From the NCBI GenBank assembly GCA_945952225.1, contig CAMFHP010000006.1, positions 58,121-122,120 of the forward strand: a stretch of 64,000 bases of DNA. Reading direction: 5' to 3'. Position numbers and translations under genes: made by a program. Under the pieces are notes generated by a model that saw only the letters and a program-made list of their open reading frames with translations, had not been told where the DNA came from and searched no databases. Source of the DNA: an uncultured Myxococcaceae bacterium (GTDB taxonomy: Bacteria; Myxococcota_A; Polyangia; Polyangiales; Ga0077539). Shown piece by piece: positions 18,542 to 27,749 of this stretch (position 1 is its first letter; each line of letters starts with the position of its first letter).

Positions 18542-19438
18542 ATGGGATCCCCGCTCCACATCACGGTCTTTCGCGAACGCACGATCGAGCTGATCGCACC
18601 GCGCGCAGGGGGACTCTACGTCGACGTCACCACGGGCCTTGGCGGCCACACGGAGGCGCTGCTCGAAGCCTCCGGGCCCGATGGGAGGGTCGTGTGCATC
18701 GACCGCGATCCCACGGCCATCGAGCGCTCGCGCGAGCGTCTGGTGCGCTTCGGCGACCGCGTGGAGTTCCATCAGACCACCATGTCTGACGTGCGCCGCG
18801 CCCTCGCAGGCAGGCGCGTCGACGGGCTCGTGGCCGACCTCGGCGTGAGCTCTCCGCAGCTCGACGAGGCCGAGCGCGGCATGAGCTTCCGCTTCGACGG
18901 ACCCCTCGACATGCGCATGGACCTCGAAGGCCCCGTGACCGCGTGGAGCCTCGTGCGCGACCTCCGCGAAGACGCCCTCGCCAACGTGATCTACGAGTAC
19001 GGCGAGGAGCGCCGCTCGCGTCCCATCGCGCGCTCGATCAAGCGCGCCATCGAGGCCGGTGAGATGGAGACGACGAAGCAGCTCGCGAGCGCGATCTACC
19101 GCGTGATGGGGCCGCCGCGCTTCGGGCAGATCGACCCCGCGACGCGCACCTTTCAGGCCCTCCGCATCGCCGTGAACGATGAGCTCGGCGAGCTCGAACG
19201 CATGCTCGACGCGCTGCCCGAGGTGCTCGCCGATGGAGGGGTCGCCGCGGTGATCTCGTTCCACTCGCTCGAAGACCGCATCGTGAAGCACACGCTGCGG
19301 GCGATGGAGTGCGTCGAGGTGATGACGAAGAAGCCCCTCGAACCCGACGACGACGAGTGCCGCGAGAACCCGCGCGCCCGCAGCGCCAAGCTCCGCGCCG
19401 CGCGACGTCTGCCCCGCGACACGCAGGAGGACGCATGA
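18542..19438 (+). CDS. rsmH: 16S rRNA (cytosine-1402-N4)-methyltransferase RsmH (MraW)
   Basis: SAM-dependent enzyme that N4-methylates C1402 in the ribosomal decoding centre; classically the second gene of the dcw cluster. The 298-residue protein has HITVFRERTIELI, the SAM-binding motif DVTTGLGGHTEALL, DRDPTAIERS, the LVADLGVSSPQLDEAERGMSFR signature, and the C-terminal VISFHSLEDRIVKH motif. The start was set at the ATG 18542; ATG 18521 would add MRCVPAR. No mraZ is found upstream; instead a FemAB-like gene ends 69 bases before it. It overlaps ftsL by 4 bp. Confidence 0.96.
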   Translation: MGSPLHITVFRERTIELIAPRAGGLYVDVTTGLGGHTEALLEASGPDGRVVCIDRDPTAIERSRERLVRFGDRVEFHQTTMSDVRRALAGRRVDGLVADLGVSSPQLDEAERGMSFRFDGPLDMRMDLEGPVTAWSLVRDLREDALANVIYEYGEERRSRPIARSIKRAIEAGEMETTKQLASAIYRVMGPPRFGQIDPATRTFQALRIAVNDELGELERMLDALPEVLADGGVAAVISFHSLEDRIVKHTLRAMECVEVMTKKPLEPDDDECRENPRARSAKLRAARRLPRDTQEDA

Positions 19439-19746
19439 ACTCCACGCGCTTCATGGTGATGTTCAGCCTCGCCGTCGTGTCGTCGATGGCGGCCTTCGTG
19501 GTGCACCTCGCGCTGCGCCATCAGAACATCGCGATCGGCTACGAGGTCGAGCGCGAGCGCAACGAGGCCCTTCGGCTCCGCGCGCAGATCAACGCCGTGC
19601 GCCTCGAACTCGCCGCGCGCCGCTCGCCCGCGGCCCTCGAGATCATCGGTCGCAACGACCTCGGCATGGTGGAGCCCGACCGCGTGCCCACCCTCGTCGT
19701 CAACGGCTCGACGCGCCCTGCGCGCGCCAGCGGGAGGCCCCGGTGA
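19435..19746 (+). CDS. ftsL: cell division protein FtsL
   Basis: A 103-residue bitopic membrane protein: a short N-terminus, one membrane helix (residues 5-25, FMVMFSLAVVSSMAAFVVHLAL), and a periplasmic coiled-coil (YEVERERNEALRLRAQINAVRLELAARRSP) ending in NDLGMVEPD, the pattern of FtsL, which links FtsQB to FtsWI at the septum. Family sequence conservation is low, so the call rests on topology, size and position between rsmH and ftsI. A full AGGAGG ribosome-binding site (19426-19431) lies inside rsmH, and the ATG overlaps its stop as ATGA. The stop overlaps the next GTG. Confidence 0.85.
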   Translation: MNSTRFMVMFSLAVVSSMAAFVVHLALRHQNIAIGYEVERERNEALRLRAQINAVRLELAARRSPAALEIIGRNDLGMVEPDRVPTLVVNGSTRPARASGRPR

Positions 19747-21803
19747 GAAACCTCGACCCCAACCGCGCCAAGTGGATGCGCGTACGCATCGGCATCCTCG
19801 TGTGCCTCCTCGGCATCGGGTTCACGCGACTCGTCGGCGCCGCGTGGGACCTTCAGGTGAGCCGCGCGCAGGTGCTCCGCGCCGAGGCCGAGCAGCAGTA
19901 CACGCGCGAGGTGGAGTTCCAGCCGCGTCGCGGAACCATCTACGACCGCAACCATCACCCGCTCGCCGTGAGCGTGGTGTCGCCCTCGCTCGCCGCGTCG
20001 CCGCGCCGTCTGCTCACCATCCGCAACCTCGACGAGGTCGCCCTCGCCGACCGCCTCGCCGCGGCCCTCTCGCTCCCGCCCGCCGACGTGCGCGCGCGCT
20101 TCATGAGCAACCGTGGCTTCGCGTGGATCAAGCGCCACATGAGCCCCACCGAGGCCGCGCAGGTGCAGGAGATCATGCGCGAGTTCCACGTGCGCAACCG
20201 CGACGGACTGGAGGTGATCGAAGAGAACCGCCGCTGGTACCCGAACCGCGAGCTCGCCGCGCACCTCGTGGGCTTCGTGGGCGCCGACGGCCACGGACTC
20301 GAAGGCCTCGAACGCTCGCTCGACGAGAACCTCCGCGGGCGCATGGTCGCCGTGCAGGGCCTCCGCGATGCGCGCGGCAACATGGTCTACGCCGACGGAC
20401 TCACGCCCGGCATGGGCCAGGCGGGCGACGACGTCACGCTCACCCTCGACACGACGATCCAGCACATCGTCGAGCGCGAGCTCGCCCTCACCTGTCAGGT
20501 CTTCGAGGCGCGCGGCGGCAGCGTGGTGGTCACCGATCCCAACACGGGCGAGGTGCTCGCGATGGCGAGCTACCCCACGTACAACCCCAACGAGTTCGGC
20601 ATCTCCGAGGCCGACGCGCGCCGCAACCGCGCCATCGCCGACCGCTTCGAACCCGGCTCGACGATGAAGATCTTCTCCGTCGGCGCGGCCCTCGACTCGG
20701 GCGTCGTGCGCCCCGGTCAGGAGATCGACTGCCACGGCGGCACCTACACCATCGGCGACCTCACGATCCACGACTCGCACCCCGAGCAGACGCTCACGCC
20801 GATGCTCGTGCTCGCGCGGTCGAGCAACATCGGCGCGGCGCAGATGGGCCTCGCGCTCGGCGCCGAAGGGCTCGAACGCGCGTACCGTCGCTTCGGCTTC
20901 GGCGAGCGCACTGGACTCCCGCTGCCCGGCGAGGCCCGCGCGCGCTTCGGCGAGCGCCGCTGGTACGACGTCGAGGTGGCCACCGTGGCCTTCGGACAGG
21001 GCATCGGCGTGACGGCCGTGCAGCTCTCGCAGGCCCTCGGCGCCGTGGGCAACGGCGGACGCCTCGTGCACCCGCTGCTCGTGTCGCGCATCACCGACGC
21101 GACCGGCGCGCTCGTGCAGGAGAACACCGCGGATCCGGGCCGTCCTGCGATGCGCCCCGAGGTCGCGCGCATGCTCTCGGAGATGCTCACCTCGGTCACC
21201 GAAGAGCAGGGCACGGGCATCGAGGCCGCCATCGAGGGCGTGCGCGTGGCCGGAAAGACGGGCACCGCGCAGAAGGCCCGCGAGCACGCCCACGGCTACG
21301 ACGATCAGCGCTGGGTCAGCTCGTTCATCGGCTTCGCGCCCGCGGAGCGTCCGCGCCTCGTGGTGACCGTGGTGATCGACGAGCCGCAGATCACGCACGC
21401 GGGCGGTGCTGTCGCCGCGCCGCTCTTTCAACGCGTGATGGAGCAGTCGCTGCGCTACCTCGGCGCGCTCCCCGCCGCGCAGCGCCGCATGGATTTTCCC
21501 CACGGGACCCCGACGCCGCCCGCGCCTCGTGAGGCCCGCGCGCACGGTTCCGCGGCATCGCCCAACGGCGCCCGCTGCACCGTGCCCGACCTCGCCCATC
21601 GCTCGCTCCGTGACGCGCGCCGCGCGCTCGCCGCCGTGAGCCTCGACGGGTCGTTCAACGGCGCCGGCGTGATCGTGCGCCAGGAGCCCGCCGCGGGAAC
21701 TCCCTGCGCCGCAGGGCAGACCGTGCAGGCGTGGGCCGAGCCCGGCGGGGGCTACGCGCCCGTGCCCGTGAGCGCGCCCGCGGCCACCGAGGTGCACCCG
21801 TGA
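19743..21803 (+). CDS. ftsI: septal peptidoglycan transpeptidase FtsI/PBP3 with PASTA domain
   Basis: Class B penicillin-binding protein that cross-links septal peptidoglycan with FtsW. The 686-residue protein has an N-terminal membrane helix (about 13-34), the pedestal domain (RRGTIYDRNHHPLAVSV), and the transpeptidase with the active serine S306 in GSTMK, the SSN motif in ARSSNIGA, and the KTG triad near 505 (AGKTGTAQ). A C-terminal PASTA-like domain (about 600-680, CTVPDLAHRSLRDARRAL, VIVRQEPAAGTPCAAGQTV) follows a Pro-rich linker; E. coli FtsI lacks it, but it is usual in Gram-positive PBPs and several Myxococcota. GTG start overlaps ftsL; end overlaps murE. Confidence 0.95.
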   Translation: MRNLDPNRAKWMRVRIGILVCLLGIGFTRLVGAAWDLQVSRAQVLRAEAEQQYTREVEFQPRRGTIYDRNHHPLAVSVVSPSLAASPRRLLTIRNLDEVALADRLAAALSLPPADVRARFMSNRGFAWIKRHMSPTEAAQVQEIMREFHVRNRDGLEVIEENRRWYPNRELAAHLVGFVGADGHGLEGLERSLDENLRGRMVAVQGLRDARGNMVYADGLTPGMGQAGDDVTLTLDTTIQHIVERELALTCQVFEARGGSVVVTDPNTGEVLAMASYPTYNPNEFGISEADARRNRAIADRFEPGSTMKIFSVGAALDSGVVRPGQEIDCHGGTYTIGDLTIHDSHPEQTLTPMLVLARSSNIGAAQMGLALGAEGLERAYRRFGFGERTGLPLPGEARARFGERRWYDVEVATVAFGQGIGVTAVQLSQALGAVGNGGRLVHPLLVSRITDATGALVQENTADPGRPAMRPEVARMLSEMLTSVTEEQGTGIEAAIEGVRVAGKTGTAQKAREHAHGYDDQRWVSSFIGFAPAERPRLVVTVVIDEPQITHAGGAVAAPLFQRVMEQSLRYLGALPAAQRRMDFPHGTPTPPAPREARAHGSAASPNGARCTVPDLAHRSLRDARRALAAVSLDGSFNGAGVIVRQEPAAGTPCAAGQTVQAWAEPGGGYAPVPVSAPAATEVHP

Positions 21804-23323
21804 CCGACTCGCTCCTGCCGCCTCCGTTGCGCGGCGCCACGCTCGCCGAGCTCGTGAAGGAGATGCACGAGGGACGCATCGTCGGCGATGCTTCGACGCG
21901 CGTGCGCGACGTACGTCACGACTCGCGCGACGTGCAGCCTGGCGATCTCTTCGTCGCCCGCGTGGGGACGAAGACCGACGGAAAGCGCTTCGTCGACGAC
22001 GCCCTCGCGCGCGGCGCCGCGGCCGTGATGAGCAGCGCAGAACTCCCGGTGTCGGTGCCGCAGATCGTGGTGACCGACGTGGAGCAGTGCCTCGCCGTCG
22101 CCGCGAGCCACGTGTGGACGCACCCCACCTGGGTGCTCGACGTCATCGGCATCACGGGCACGAACGGCAAGACCACCACCGCGTGGCTCGTCGAGCACGC
22201 GCTGCAACAGCTCGGCGCGCGTCCAGGGCTCCTGGGCACGGTGGCGCATCGCTTCGGCGCGCTCTCGTGGCCCGCGACGCACACGACCTCCGAGGCCGAC
22301 GATCTGGCCCGTCGCTTCGCGGCGATGCGCGAGGCCGGCGCAACGCACGTGGTGATGGAGGTGAGCTCCCATGCGCTCGCCCTCAAGCGCGTCGGAGCCG
22401 TGCGCTTCCGCGTCGCCGCGCTCACGAACATCACGCAGGACCACCTCGATTTTCACGGCACGATGGAGAACTACGTCGCCGCGAAGCGCTCGCTCTTCGA
22501 GTCGTACGGACCCGGCGCGAGCGTGCTCAACGTCGACGACCCCTCGGGCGCCGACTTCGCGCGCACCGTTCCCCATGCGATGACGTACAGCGCGAAGGGC
22601 GCGCCCGCGACGCTGCGGGTGATCGAGGGCGGCGCGAGGCACGGCGGCATCGACGCGCGCGTCGAGACCCCCGAGGGCGAGGTGCACCTCCGCGGTCCCA
22701 TGGCCGGCGCGCACAACGTCGAGAACCTCCTCGCGGCCCTCGGCATCCTCGGCGCGCTCGGATATCCGTACGCCCGCGTGGTCGATGCGCTCTCCACCGC
22801 GCGCGGCGCACCGGGACGCCTCGAACGGGTCACCCCCACACACGGCGCGGCGCCCTTCGATGTGCTCGTCGACTATGCGCACACCCCCGACGCGCTCGAA
22901 CGGGTGCTCGCCTCGGTGCGCGCCACCACGCCGGGTCGCGTGATCTGCCTCTTCGGCTGCGGCGGCGACCGCGATCGCGCGAAGCGTCCGCGCATGGGCG
23001 AGGCCGCGGGACGTGGCGCCGACGTGGTGATCGTCACGAGCGACAACCCGCGCAGCGAAGACCCCGCGAGCATCGTCGAGGCCGCCGCTGAAGGGGTGCG
23101 CAGCGCGGGGCTCCGCGAGGTCACGGGGGCTCCCGCGAAGGGAGAGTTCGTGTGCGTGCTCGACCGCCGCGAGGCCATCGCGCGGGCCGTGTCGCTCGCT
23201 GCGCCCGGAGACACCGTGCTCCTCGCGGGCAAGGGCCACGAGACGTACCAGGAAGTGCAGGGCGTCCGTCTGCCCTTCGACGACCGCGACGAGGCGCGCG
23301 CCGCCCTCGACGCGCGGGCGTGA
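21800..23323 (+). CDS. murE: UDP-MurNAc-tripeptide synthetase MurE (meso-DAP adding)
   Basis: ATP-dependent ligase that adds the third amino acid to UDP-MurNAc-L-Ala-D-Glu in the cytoplasm. The 507-residue protein has the N-terminal substrate domain (RVRDVRHDSRDVQPGDLFVA), ATP loop GTNGKTTT from residue 120, the EVSSHAL motif, NITQDHLDFHGTMENY, and the C-terminal DYAHTPDALERVL and GCGGDRDRAKRP segments. The specificity motif reads DNPRSED (DNPR type), pointing to meso-diaminopimelate rather than lysine. GTG start overlaps the ftsI stop (GTGA). A 63-bp gap with its own promoter separates it from murF. Confidence 0.96.
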   Translation: MTDSLLPPPLRGATLAELVKEMHEGRIVGDASTRVRDVRHDSRDVQPGDLFVARVGTKTDGKRFVDDALARGAAAVMSSAELPVSVPQIVVTDVEQCLAVAASHVWTHPTWVLDVIGITGTNGKTTTAWLVEHALQQLGARPGLLGTVAHRFGALSWPATHTTSEADDLARRFAAMREAGATHVVMEVSSHALALKRVGAVRFRVAALTNITQDHLDFHGTMENYVAAKRSLFESYGPGASVLNVDDPSGADFARTVPHAMTYSAKGAPATLRVIEGGARHGGIDARVETPEGEVHLRGPMAGAHNVENLLAALGILGALGYPYARVVDALSTARGAPGRLERVTPTHGAAPFDVLVDYAHTPDALERVLASVRATTPGRVICLFGCGGDRDRAKRPRMGEAAGRGADVVIVTSDNPRSEDPASIVEAAAEGVRSAGLREVTGAPAKGEFVCVLDRREAIARAVSLAAPGDTVLLAGKGHETYQEVQGVRLPFDDRDEARAALDARA

Positions 23324-23343
23324 CCCTTCTCCCTTCGCCTGCG

Positions 23344-23378
23344 ACGATTTCGCGTCTCCTCCGCGTTTGGTGTAACGA
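23344..23378 (+). promoter_or_regulatory. murF promoter, twin of the murD promoter
   Basis: The element reads ACGATTTCGCGT (23344-23355), then 11 bases, then TTGGTGTAACGA (23367-23378), and ends 8 bases before the murF ATG. The same two blocks at identical spacing lie before murD (27809). The -10 is probably TAACGA; the first block occupies the -35 zone. Transcripts would be leaderless or nearly so. Confidence 0.65.
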
Positions 23379-23386
23379 CCCGACGC

Positions 23387-24853
23387 ATGGCCACGGCGCT
23401 ACCCCGCATCGACACCCCGATCACGCTCGACGAGGTCGCCCGCGCGACCGGTGGCACCCTCCACGGTGACCCCGCGCTGCGCCTCGCGGGGCTCGGCACC
23501 GACACGCGCACGCTCGCGCCCGGCGCGCTCTTTCTCGCGCTCCGCGGCGACCGCTACGACGCCCACGAGCACCTCGCCGCAGCCGTCGCCGCGGGGGCTC
23601 GCGCCCTCGTCGTGCGCGAGGGATCGCCCGTGCCCGAAGGCATCGCGTACGTCTCCGTGCGCGACACGCTCCAGGCCCTCGGCGACCTCGCCCGCGAGCA
23701 CGCGCAGCGCGCACGCCGTGAGCACCTCGCCGTCGCGGGACGCGCGATGCCCGTCGTCGCGATCAGCGGCGCCGTGGGCAAGACCACCACGAAGGAGCTC
23801 ACCGCCGCTGCGCTCTCCGCGGCGGTTGAAGGCCCGTGTCACGCCACGGTGGGCAACCTCAACAACCTCGTGGGCGCGCCCTTCACCCTGCTCTCGCTCG
23901 CGCCCTCCGATGCGGCCGCGGTGGTCGAGTGCGGAAGCAACGCGAAGGGCGAGATCGCGCGCATCGGCGCCATGATCTGCCCCGACGTGGCGATGTGCAT
24001 GAACGCCGACGCCGCACACACCGAGGGCCTCGGCTCCATCGACGCCGTTGCCGACGAAGAGGGATCGATCTTCGCCTTCGCCGCACGCGCCGTCGTGGGC
24101 AACGCCGACGAGCCCCGCTCCCTCGCGCGCGTGGCCCTCGCGAAGCCCGACGTCGCACGCTTCACCTTCGGCGTCGCCGAGGACGCCCACGTGCGTCTCA
24201 CCGCGCGCGCGCTGCTCCCCGACGGACGCGCGAAGATGACATTCTCCGTCCATCCGTCGCTGTGCCCCGACGCGGGCGAAATCGAGGTGGAGAGCGCGCT
24301 CCTCGGCGCCGCGGTGGCCACGAACATCGCCGCGGCCCTGTGCGCGGTGGCCGCGACGGGCGTCGACGCCGAAGCGCTCCGTCGTGCGGCCCGTGCGATC
24401 GGTCGTGTGCCCGCGGTGCCGGGGCGCCTCGTGCTGCGAGAGCTTCCGTCGGGCACGCGCGTGATCGACGACACGTACAACGCCAGCCCTCGCGCGGTGC
24501 GAGCGGCGCTCGATGCGGCGCGCGAGGTGGCGATGGCCCACGGCGCGCGGCTCGTGGTGGCGCTCGGTGACATGCTCGAACTCGGCGGGCTCAGCGCCGA
24601 GGCGCACCGCGAGGTGGGCGAGCTCGTGGTGGCGTCCGACGCGTCGGTGTTGGTGGCCGTGGGGCAGGAGATGGCCCACGCGGCGGAGGTGGCCCGCGCG
24701 CACGGCATCGAGGTGCTCCGCGCGGTGAACTCGGTGTCGGGCGCGGAGAAGCTCTGCGGCGCGGTGCGCCCGCGCGACGTGGTGCTGGTGAAGGGCTCGC
24801 GCGGCATGCGCATGGAGCGCTGTGTCGACGCGCTCGCCGAGGTGACGCGGTGA
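23387..24853 (+). CDS. murF: UDP-MurNAc-pentapeptide synthetase MurF
   Basis: ATP-dependent ligase that adds D-Ala-D-Ala to the UDP-MurNAc-tripeptide. The 488-residue protein has the three Mur ligase domains: GLGTDTRTLAPGALFLALRG near residue 45, the ATP loop GAVGKTTTKE (Ala where Ser or Asn is more usual), NLNNLVGAPFTLLSL, VVECGSNAKGEIARI, NADAAHTEGLGS, and the C-terminal DDTYNASPRAVRAALDA, LGDMLELGGLSAEAHREVG and VLVKGSRGMRMER. All are diagnostic of MurF. Unlike most dcw genes it does not overlap its predecessor and has its own promoter. It overlaps mraY by 4 bp. Confidence 0.96.
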   Translation: MATALPRIDTPITLDEVARATGGTLHGDPALRLAGLGTDTRTLAPGALFLALRGDRYDAHEHLAAAVAAGARALVVREGSPVPEGIAYVSVRDTLQALGDLAREHAQRARREHLAVAGRAMPVVAISGAVGKTTTKELTAAALSAAVEGPCHATVGNLNNLVGAPFTLLSLAPSDAAAVVECGSNAKGEIARIGAMICPDVAMCMNADAAHTEGLGSIDAVADEEGSIFAFAARAVVGNADEPRSLARVALAKPDVARFTFGVAEDAHVRLTARALLPDGRAKMTFSVHPSLCPDAGEIEVESALLGAAVATNIAAALCAVAATGVDAEALRRAARAIGRVPAVPGRLVLRELPSGTRVIDDTYNASPRAVRAALDAAREVAMAHGARLVVALGDMLELGGLSAEAHREVGELVVASDASVLVAVGQEMAHAAEVARAHGIEVLRAVNSVSGAEKLCGAVRPRDVVLVKGSRGMRMERCVDALAEVTR

Positions 24854-25998
24854 TCTACCTGCTGCTCTATCCCCTGCGGAACGCGTACTCGTGGCTCTCG
24901 TGGCTCAACGTGCTGCGGTACATCCCGTTCCGCACGATCCTCTCGACGCTCACCGCGATGGTGATGTCGTTCGCGCTGGGCCCGTGGTTCATCCGTCGTC
25001 TGCAGGAGAAGCAGATCGGACAGGTGGTGCGCGACGACGGCCCGCAGTCGCACCTCTCGAAGCGCGGCACGCCCACGATGGGCGGCTCGCTGATCCTCTT
25101 CACGATGGTGGTGCCCACGGTGCTCTGGGCCGATCCCCACAACACCTTCGTGTGGCTCACACTGATCGTGACGGTCTGCTACGGGATCGTGGGCTTTCTC
25201 GACGACTACCTGAAGATCAAGAAGAAGAACTCGGGCGGCCTCGCGGGGCGCTACAAGCTCGTGGGCCAGGTGGCCGTCGCGGCGCTCGTGGTGGGGTATC
25301 TCTTCCTCGGCAAGGGATCGTTCCTGCCCGCCGACTGGCTCCAGCACCGCGACCATCTCGCGCTGCCGTTCCGCGCGTACCGGCACGCGATCGTGCTGCC
25401 CATCGGGCTCTACATCGGCTTCGGCATCTTTCTCGTCGTGGGCACCTCGAACGCGGTGAACCTCACCGACGGACTCGACGGCCTCGCCATCGGCCCGGTG
25501 ATCATCAACGCGGTGACGTACCTCATCTTCGCGTACGTCACGGGCCTCACGCTCGGGTCCTTCGACATCGCGCGCTACCTCGACATCCCGCCGATCCGCT
25601 CGACGGGTGAGCTCACGGTGCTGTGCGGGGCCATGATCGGAAGCGGCGTGGGCTTCCTCTGGTACAACACGTACCCCGCGTCGGTGTTCATGGGCGACGT
25701 GGGCGCGCTCGCGCTCGGCGGCACGCTGGGAATGCTCGCGCTGGTCACGAAGAACGAGCTGCTGTCGGCGCTGCTGGGCGGCGTGTTCGTCGTCGAGACC
25801 GTGTCGGTGATCATCCAGACGACGTACTTCCAGTACACGAAGCGCCGTTACGGCACGGGGCGACGGATCTTCCTGATGGCGCCGATCCACCACCACTTCG
25901 AGAAGAAGGGCTGGGCCGAGCCGAAGGTGATCGTTCGCTTCTGGATCATCTCGATCATGCTGGCGCTGATCGCGCTCTCGAACCTCAAGCTGCGCTGA
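24850..25998 (+). CDS. mraY: phospho-MurNAc-pentapeptide translocase MraY
   Basis: Integral membrane enzyme that transfers phospho-MurNAc-pentapeptide to undecaprenyl phosphate, making lipid I. The 382-residue protein has about ten membrane helices and the family motifs QVVRDDGPQSHLSKRGTPTM, FLDDYLKIKKKNSGGL, NLTDGLDGLA (catalytic Asp), NTYPASVFMGDVG and the MAPIHHHFEKKGW signature near the C-terminus. GTG start overlaps murF (GTGA). It ends only 3 bp from the convergent yccF-like gene; there is no room for a terminator between them. Confidence 0.97.
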   Translation: MIYLLLYPLRNAYSWLSWLNVLRYIPFRTILSTLTAMVMSFALGPWFIRRLQEKQIGQVVRDDGPQSHLSKRGTPTMGGSLILFTMVVPTVLWADPHNTFVWLTLIVTVCYGIVGFLDDYLKIKKKNSGGLAGRYKLVGQVAVAALVVGYLFLGKGSFLPADWLQHRDHLALPFRAYRHAIVLPIGLYIGFGIFLVVGTSNAVNLTDGLDGLAIGPVIINAVTYLIFAYVTGLTLGSFDIARYLDIPPIRSTGELTVLCGAMIGSGVGFLWYNTYPASVFMGDVGALALGGTLGMLALVTKNELLSALLGGVFVVETVSVIIQTTYFQYTKRRYGTGRRIFLMAPIHHHFEKKGWAEPKVIVRFWIISIMLALIALSNLKLR

Positions 25999-26001
25999 CC
26001 G

Positions 26002-26367
26002 CTACGCCGCCTGCTTGAGCGTCATCGCGAGGGGAACGCGATGGAGCATCCACACGCCGAAGGGCATTCCCACGATGGTGAGGCAGAGCAGATAGCCCAC
26101 CTTGAAGAACAGCAGCCCGGCCCACCACCCCACGAGCACGAACCACACGGCGCGGATCCACCACGCGACCTCGCGCGCCGGTCCGCCGGTCCACGGATCG
26201 TGCTCGACGGGCTTGAGCGTGAGCACCTGCGGCAGGCGGTTGAACATCACCGTGCCCAGCGGGAGCAGCACCACGCTCACGCAGAGGAGCCACGCGAGCG
26301 CGCCCCACAGAAACGCCAGCCACCATCCCACGAGCAGGAACCACAGCGTGCGCTTGAGAAACTCCAT
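26002..26367 (-). CDS. YccF-family inner membrane protein
   Basis: A 121-residue membrane protein composed of two copies of the YccF (DUF307) unit: LWFLLVGWWLAFLWGALAWL with LLPLGTVMFNRLPQVLTL, and VWFVLVGWWAGLLFFKVGYL with GMPFGVWMLHRVPLAMTL. The internal duplication is typical of the family (E. coli YccF has 148 residues); the role is unknown. The ATG at 26367 has a GAGGAG ribosome-binding site 7 bases upstream; the longer in-frame extension has none. It is the last of three reverse-strand genes that interrupt the dcw cluster, 63 bp after the hydroxylase gene. Confidence 0.85.
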   Translation of the reverse strand: MEFLKRTLWFLLVGWWLAFLWGALAWLLCVSVVLLPLGTVMFNRLPQVLTLKPVEHDPWTGGPAREVAWWIRAVWFVLVGWWAGLLFFKVGYLLCLTIVGMPFGVWMLHRVPLAMTLKQAA

Positions 26368-26430
26368 GACCCGTCTCCTCGTTCGCGGGGTCTCCGCGGC
26401 GGCGCGCACCTACGGGGATGCGTCGGGAGG

Positions 26431-27006
26431 TTACAGCCCTGCCTCACGCGCCTCGGACGCGCGGCGCTTCGCGGGATGGTGCACCACGTAGTCGCGCGCG
26501 AACTCGGGCTTCGCATCGCCCGTCGCGGGGTCGACCAGCCAGGGCATCGCGTGCTTCTCGGGCACGCGCACCACGTCGACGGGGCGATGGGTGCGAAACA
26601 CGAGATCCCACACCGGCGTGGTGACCCCGTGGTTGGTCTGCGGGCCGTTGAAGTGATGCGCGAAGTGGTGCTTGCGAAGAAACCTCCCGATCGGTCCCCG
26701 CGGCGCGTGCGTGTGGAGCCGTCGGTGCAGCACCTCGTAGCCCACGTACGTGACCGCGAGGCCGCCCACCCACGCGGCGCCGGTGCGTCCGGCGAGCTTC
26801 GAGGCCATCACGAACGCAGCGCCCACGACGGGCACGACGTAGCTGGCCTTCTTCGCGGTGGTGGCGAAGTAGAGGCGCTCGGCGTGGTGCTGCCGGTGCT
26901 CCTTCGCGAACTCGGTCTGACTCTTCGGGTTGTGGCCCACCCAACGGTGGAGCGCGTACTCGCCGAGCGACCACGTGGCCGCGCCGACAGCGAAGGCTGC
27001 GATCAT
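26431..27006 (-). CDS. fatty acid hydroxylase/sterol desaturase-superfamily membrane protein
   Basis: A 191-residue di-iron membrane enzyme candidate. The eight-histidine signature is present: HRWVGH (H20, H25), EHRQHH, HRRLHTH and HHFAHHFNG. Two or three hydrophobic segments (AAFAVGAATWSLGEYAL, VVPVVGAAFVMASKL) place the histidines on the cytoplasmic face. Members hydroxylate or desaturate lipids using O2. It overlaps the TetR regulator gene by 4 bp (ATGA-type), so the two are co-expressed and the enzyme is the likely regulated function. The lipid substrate is unknown. Confidence 0.85.
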   Translation of the reverse strand: MIAAFAVGAATWSLGEYALHRWVGHNPKSQTEFAKEHRQHHAERLYFATTAKKASYVVPVVGAAFVMASKLAGRTGAAWVGGLAVTYVGYEVLHRRLHTHAPRGPIGRFLRKHHFAHHFNGPQTNHGVTTPVWDLVFRTHRPVDVVRVPEKHAMPWLVDPATGDAKPEFARDYVVHHPAKRRASEAREAGL

Positions 27007-27743
27007 GGGGAACCCTCCTCGGAGACGTTGCCGACCGGACGATCTTCGTAGCGCCGCACGGCCGCGAAGGCGCGGGCGAGGGCCTCGGGGTCGGCGCCGA
27101 AGCCCGTGAGCAGCGCGCGCACCATTGCGTCGGCGAGGGGCGCTGCCTCGAAGCCCGGCGCGTGCACCGAGAGCTTCGAGAGTTCGAGCACGCCGCGCAG
27201 GCCCGACCAGAAGAGCACCGCGCGCTGCAGGGCCACACCGTCGGAGAGCGCGTCCTCGTTGGCGGCCTCGGTGAACTGCGCGCGCACGACCCCCAGCAGC
27301 GAGAGCGTGGTGCGCATCAGGGCCGCGCCCTCGGAGCCCGGAACGAGCGTGCGCGGGTCTGCCACGATCTGCCCGATGAGCCCGGCGTCGACGGGATGCT
27401 CGCGCGCAAAGCGCCCGTAGGCCCGCGCGAGGAGCACCAGCCGCGCGAGGGGCGCGTTCGGTCCGCGAAAGGCTCCGCGGGCGTCGTCGAGGGCGCGCGT
27501 GAGCGCCGTTCGCAGCCGTTCGAGGCTCCGGCGTTCGAGCTCCGCGACCAGCGCCGACTTCGACGGAAAGTACCGGTAGAGCGCCCCCACCGCGACGTCG
27601 AGACGCTTCGCCAGCGCGTGCGTGGTGAGCCCCTCCAGGCCCTCATCGCGCACGAGCTCCATGGCGACGCGCGCGATCTCGTCGAGCTTCTTCGCCCGAT
27701 TGCGCGCCCGCCGATCTCCCTCGATGGTCTCTTCGTGAACCAC
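27003..27743 (-). CDS. TetR-family transcriptional repressor
   Basis: A 246-residue regulator. The N-terminal helix-turn-helix is typical of TetR: IARVAMELVRDEGLEGLTTHALAKRLDVAVGALYRYFPSKSALVAELE (residues about 22-70, quoted in part), followed by a helical ligand-binding domain. The GTG at 27743 was chosen because a perfect palindromic operator and a promoter lie just upstream (27750-27778); the longer frame to 27809 would translate through the promoter. It heads an operon with the fatty acid hydroxylase and probably YccF, suggesting a response to a lipid-like ligand. Autorepression is inferred from the operator placement. Confidence 0.88.
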   Translation of the reverse strand: MVHEETIEGDRRARNRAKKLDEIARVAMELVRDEGLEGLTTHALAKRLDVAVGALYRYFPSKSALVAELERRSLERLRTALTRALDDARGAFRGPNAPLARLVLLARAYGRFAREHPVDAGLIGQIVADPRTLVPGSEGAALMRTTLSLLGVVRAQFTEAANEDALSDGVALQRAVLFWSGLRGVLELSKLSVHAPGFEAAPLADAMVRALLTGFGADPEALARAFAAVRRYEDRPVGNVSEEGSP

Positions 27744-27749
27744 ATTCAG

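Noticed and set aside
23839..25896. 685-codon minus-strand frame across murF and mraY
   Set aside because: murF and mraY are certain; the antisense product has no recognisable motif.
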